Of a DNA stretch of 64,000 nucleotides, positions 61,092 through 64,000 are shown in pieces. Source of the stretch: an uncultured Opitutales bacterium (GTDB lineage Bacteria; Verrucomicrobiota; Verrucomicrobiia; Opitutales; Intestinicryptomonadaceae); assembly GCA_900548185.1 (NCBI GenBank), contig URJJ01000007.1, positions 1-64,000 of the forward strand, in the 5' to 3' direction. Below the pieces are notes generated by a model. It did not search any database. It was not told the DNA's origin and worked only from the letters and a program-made list of their open reading frames with translations. Position 1 is the first letter of the stretch, and the number at the start of each line of letters is the position of its first letter. Both the position numbers and the translations under genes were made by a program.

Positions 61092-62027
61092 ATGAAAGAG
61101 GCGCTCTGGGCAATATCCGAGGAACTCAAGCGGCTCCGCGCCGAGGGCGGGGACGCGCTCCCCGTTGACGACGAGTCGCTTGAAGCCCTTGCGCGTTTTG
61201 CCAGGAGTTTCTCGGGCGACGCGGCCCCCGAGACCCCGAGCGAGGTGAAGTTTGCGGAGAGTTTTGAATTCAACCCGGAAAAGATTGCGGAGCGGGAGCC
61301 TTCCGCCCCGCGCAAAATTACGATTATGACGCCAAAAGGAGAGTTTGAAATAGCGCCGATTCCGCCCCCGAAGCCCTTCGCCCTTCCGGAGGGGGGCAAA
61401 CAGGAAAAGTGGGAGGCTCTGCGCGCCATCGTGCTGGGCGACGAGACGTGCAACGCCCATCTCAAGCCGGGCAAAAAGGTCGTCTTTGGTGTGGGGAACC
61501 TCGATGCCGACATCTTTTTCTGCGGCGAGGCTCCGGGCGCTGACGAAGAAATACAGGGCGAACCGTTTGTGGGGAAGGCCGGGCAGCTTCTGACAAAAAT
61601 TGTGGCGGCCATGGGCCTTTCGCGCGACAGGGTTTACATCGGAAACATAATGAACTGGAGGCCGGAGCTTCCGACGCGCACAGGCAACCGCCCGCCGACT
61701 CAGGAGGAAATGGCCTACTGCCTGCCGTACCTCAAGGCCCAGATTGAAATCGTCCGCCCGAAAGTGGTGGTGGCTCTCGGAATGACCGCCGTCCAGGGGC
61801 TTCTGGGCTTCGACCCGACCCGCCGAATGGGGGCCATGCGCGGCAAATGGCATCGCTTTGAAGATTGCGACATGATGATAACCTACCATCCCTCCTTCCT
61901 CCTACAGTACGCAAACGCCGAGAAGAAACGGCTGGTGTGGGAGGACATGCTCGCTGTAATGGAGCGCGTGGGTCTTCCCATATCCGAAAAGCAGCGGGGG
62001 TATTTCAGGCCCAAAGAGGGCGCGTGA
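61092..62027 (+). CDS. Family 4-type uracil-DNA glycosylase
   Basis: A 311-residue DNA repair enzyme that removes uracil. The N-terminal 100 residues are a charged extension. Motif A is FFCGEAPGADEE, followed by GEPFVGKAGQLLTKI and YIGNIMNWRPE; motif B holds TYHPSFLLQY with the catalytic His. The family's first Fe-S ligand pair, usually Cys-x-x-Cys-x-Leu, here reads CNAHL, so the second Cys is replaced by His. A further Cys lies in AYCLPYLKAQIEIVRPKVVV. The Fe-S site is therefore altered or lost. Overall family membership is clear. Confidence 0.88.
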   Translation: MKEALWAISEELKRLRAEGGDALPVDDESLEALARFARSFSGDAAPETPSEVKFAESFEFNPEKIAEREPSAPRKITIMTPKGEFEIAPIPPPKPFALPEGGKQEKWEALRAIVLGDETCNAHLKPGKKVVFGVGNLDADIFFCGEAPGADEEIQGEPFVGKAGQLLTKIVAAMGLSRDRVYIGNIMNWRPELPTRTGNRPPTQEEMAYCLPYLKAQIEIVRPKVVVALGMTAVQGLLGFDPTRRMGAMRGKWHRFEDCDMMITYHPSFLLQYANAEKKRLVWEDMLAVMERVGLPISEKQRGYFRPKEGA

Positions 62028-62454
62028 GCCTTTCGCGCGTTCCTTCCTTGCGGATTATTCTTCTCCGGCCGGGGATTTGCGCGCGAAAGTTTCGTGGGGC
62101 GTTCCCGAATCCCGGAATGGGGAGGGCAAGCCGCAGTGCGCGCGCGGCGGGTTTTGTCTTGTGCCGGCGGGCGGAGACGTTGGCCGGAATGGGCATGCGC
62201 CCCGCTTTTTCCGTAGCTACCGCACCTGATGCTCCGGGGCGGATTTGATGCTTTGGGGAGTGTGAAATCGGCCTGCGAAACGGGCGGCTTTTTCCGCGCT
62301 TCTTTTTTCTGTGCGCAATGGGTATGCAGGGAATGCAACATGTTTGAAATCCGGAACTTTTGGCAATTTTATGCCTTGACTGCGGGCGTTTGCGGGGATT
62401 AAGTTTGGAATGTTCCGCAAAGTATTTGCGTGAGCATACAAACCAATACGCACT
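62028..62454. other. Gene-free stretch upstream of the second PEP-CTERM gene
   Basis: About 430 bases. A short minus-strand frame (61883-62341) overlaps the glycosylase gene and shows no family features. Nothing else was recognised. Confidence 0.4.
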
Positions 62455-63462
62455 ATGAAAATCCGGAATATCGAAAAATTCTCCGCAAGCGTTGCCGTAA
62501 TGTCGCTTGCCTGCGCCTCGTTTGCCGCAAGCTACAATTTCAACTTTTCCTCGTCCACGGGCGGGGAGGCGGTCGATTTTTGGACTGCCGTTTCAAATTC
62601 CGGCGAATACGGTTCATTTAGCATGAATAACCCGTATTCGGTCTATTGCGATAACGGCACGGTCAACGCCGGGGGCAACGATGTAAACCTGATTCTATCG
62701 GGCAAGGGGTTTTCCGAAGGCTATCCGTTGAGGGTCCCGGGCGGGGCGGTAAATTTGAGCCTGAACGGCGCAAACCTCGCGGTGGTCGGGGAGGGGGCTT
62801 CGCTTGTCTTGGGCGCGCCAGGCTCCACCGAGGGCGGGCTGGGGTACCTGTCCCTGGCCGGCGGTTCTGCGCTGGAGGTCGCAGACGGCGCCGTCTCCAG
62901 AAGCGAGCAGCTTCTCATGAACGGCGGCTCGGCCTCGTCGCTTTCTATTTCAGGAAAATCGACTTTTTACAACCGGAACACGAAAATCGGCTCCGCATCC
63001 TCTGTCGGTGAAAACCGCGTGACGATTTCCGGCTCCGGAAACGATGTGACTTTCAGGAACATGAATTTCATTGGCGGCGACGGGACTTCGGCGGCCTCGC
63101 CGTCCGGCGGAATCCTTGAATTTGTGGCGGACGCATCCGGAATAAGCACGGTTTCGCACATAAGCGCCATACAGGCTTTCAGCGGGGTTGTCGTCGCCGA
63201 TTTTTCCGCGCTTGAGTGGGATGCGGCGTGGGGGAGCGAACGCACTTTTGTTCTGATTTCATCCACTGGCTCCGGGAACCTGTTTAAAACGTGGTGCGAC
63301 AGTCAGGATTCTCTCGGCAGCATAATAGGGGCTTCGGGGTCGTTTTCCTCCGACGGCTCCAGCCTGAGCGTCACCATCTCCCAAGTGCCGGAACCCGCGT
63401 CTATTGCGGCGGCATTCGCTCTCCTCGCCGCCATGTGCGCCCTTTCTGCCAGGCGCCGCTGA
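62455..63462 (+). CDS. PEP-CTERM sorted surface protein, shorter paralogue
   Basis: A 335-residue exported protein with a signal peptide (1-24), Gly/Ser-rich repeats (GGLGYLSLAGGSALEVADGA) and a PEP-CTERM signal (QVPEPASIAAAFALLAAMCA, then SARRR). HISAIQAFSGVVVADFSALE lines up with INGSINAFSGVLTLDFSALS of the protein at 58211, so the two share a C-terminal module. An exosortase gene is not in the window. Confidence 0.87.
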   Translation: MKIRNIEKFSASVAVMSLACASFAASYNFNFSSSTGGEAVDFWTAVSNSGEYGSFSMNNPYSVYCDNGTVNAGGNDVNLILSGKGFSEGYPLRVPGGAVNLSLNGANLAVVGEGASLVLGAPGSTEGGLGYLSLAGGSALEVADGAVSRSEQLLMNGGSASSLSISGKSTFYNRNTKIGSASSVGENRVTISGSGNDVTFRNMNFIGGDGTSAASPSGGILEFVADASGISTVSHISAIQAFSGVVVADFSALEWDAAWGSERTFVLISSTGSGNLFKTWCDSQDSLGSIIGASGSFSSDGSSLSVTISQVPEPASIAAAFALLAAMCALSARRR

Positions 63463-63594
63463 GGAGGGGGGCGCGCTCCCGAAATTTTGAAGTAAAGTTT
63501 CGGACACTTCGCGCTTTACAGGGTTGTGCTTTTTTGACCATAATGTTGCATTGAATTTACCTGCAAACGCCAAGAACACAAACAGCCCAATAAT

Positions 63595-64000
63595 ATGGAA
63601 AAATTCTGCTCCAAATGCGGAAGCGAAATATCGCCCGCCGACAAGTTTTGCTCAAAGTGCGGCGCTCCGGTCGCGGATGCTCCGGCGGAATCCGCCGGGG
63701 ACGGGGAAAATTTGGAAACCTACTATTCTCCGGCATCTTTCGGGGGCGGCAAATCCGGGAGGAGCGGGCTTCATGATGGGGGCGGGGCGCGCCGCGCGTC
63801 GGGCGTCCATTCCCACGGGCACCGGCGCCATGCGGCTGAAGGCGGCGGGGGAAACTCTGGCCGGGGCGGGCATATAAACAAGTTCAACCCGCATTCGGCC
63901 GGCCGCCACGGCGGTTCGGAGGCGCCCCGGCGCAGGCAGCAGCGCGAAAGCGTCTCCATATGGTCGTGGCACGGCAGGATAAGCGGCCTTACCTTAATCC
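63595..64000 (+). CDS. Zinc-ribbon protein, probably with a DUF805 domain (partial)
   Basis: The first 135 codons of a gene cut by the window end. It starts with a zinc ribbon (KFCSKCGSEI and KFCSKCGAPV, four cysteines), then about 85 residues rich in Gly, His, Arg and Ser, and then SIWSWHGRISGLTLI, which looks like the opening of a DUF805 membrane domain (compare DGRISRLEFW at 60395). The Gly/His linker could bind metal or be disordered. No stop codon is reached. Confidence 0.7.
   Translation, partial: MEKFCSKCGSEISPADKFCSKCGAPVADAPAESAGDGENLETYYSPASFGGGKSGRSGLHDGGGARRASGVHSHGHRRHAAEGGGGNSGRGGHINKFNPHSAGRHGGSEAPRRRQQRESVSIWSWHGRISGLTLI

Overview
The window is a high-GC bacterial contig end that looks like Verrucomicrobiota, probably an Opitutae-type, carbohydrate-degrading lineage. 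This rests on two PEP-CTERM proteins with paralogous C-terminal halves, a 1,492-residue pilus-like protein resembling the Verru_Chthon cassette protein A family, an NTT-type nucleotide transporter fused to HEAT repeats, a TAT-exported Gfo/Idh/MocA oxidoreductase and several secreted glycosidases. No rRNA, tRNA, CRISPR array or transposase was recognised. Bases 10-43 are a Nextera library adapter, so genomic sequence begins at about base 44.

Layout. 129-2749: an SsuABC/TauABC-like importer operon. 2912-5722: secreted GH5 and GH43 enzymes. 6375-6999: rpmI-rplT without infC beside them. 7651-10776: a Wza-like export protein and a Wzc-like tyrosine kinase with an odd Gly/Tyr-rich N-terminus. 11070-12158: an amino-acid-binding-type lipoprotein. 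12935-17865 (minus): dnaE and nadA. 17922-20596: priA and a rhodanese lipoprotein. 21778-26898 (minus): comEC-tilS-ftsH. 27422-27940 (minus): a YkgJ-type cysteine-cluster protein. 28169-35551: five overlapping genes. 36015-39021: divergent oxidoreductase and SGNH hydrolase. 39085-43859: secreted or membrane proteins of unknown function, including an EF-hand protein. 44113-49409 (minus): gap, a glycosidase, pgk and tpiA. 49584-55004: a secreted protein divergent from the giant pilus-like protein. 56355-57987 (minus): a gamma-carbonic-anhydrase-type protein with a histone-like tail, then two small secreted proteins. 58211-64000: two PEP-CTERM proteins, two DUF805-type proteins and a family 4 uracil-DNA glycosylase.

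The main candidate for an undescribed system is the 28169-35551 cassette. An NTT-HEAT transporter is followed by a membrane receptor with a degenerate PP2C domain, a small cNMP-binding-like protein, a second membrane protein with a degenerate PP2C domain, and an apparently intact receptor-type SpoIIE phosphatase. Every junction overlaps by 4 or 17 bases. It reads as one translationally coupled signalling unit in which dead phosphatase paralogues accompany a live one.

The second notable feature is a pair of dispersed repeat families. Family 1 (about 140-180 bp, nine copies) contains three strong palindromes and supplies the last codons and the stop of two unrelated genes, dnaE and the YkgJ-type gene, both ending Lys-Arg-Thr-Val. 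Family 2 (about 115-160 bp, four fuller copies and three fragments) has imperfect terminal inverted repeats and is MITE-like. These families, not genes, fill most of the long intergenic gaps.
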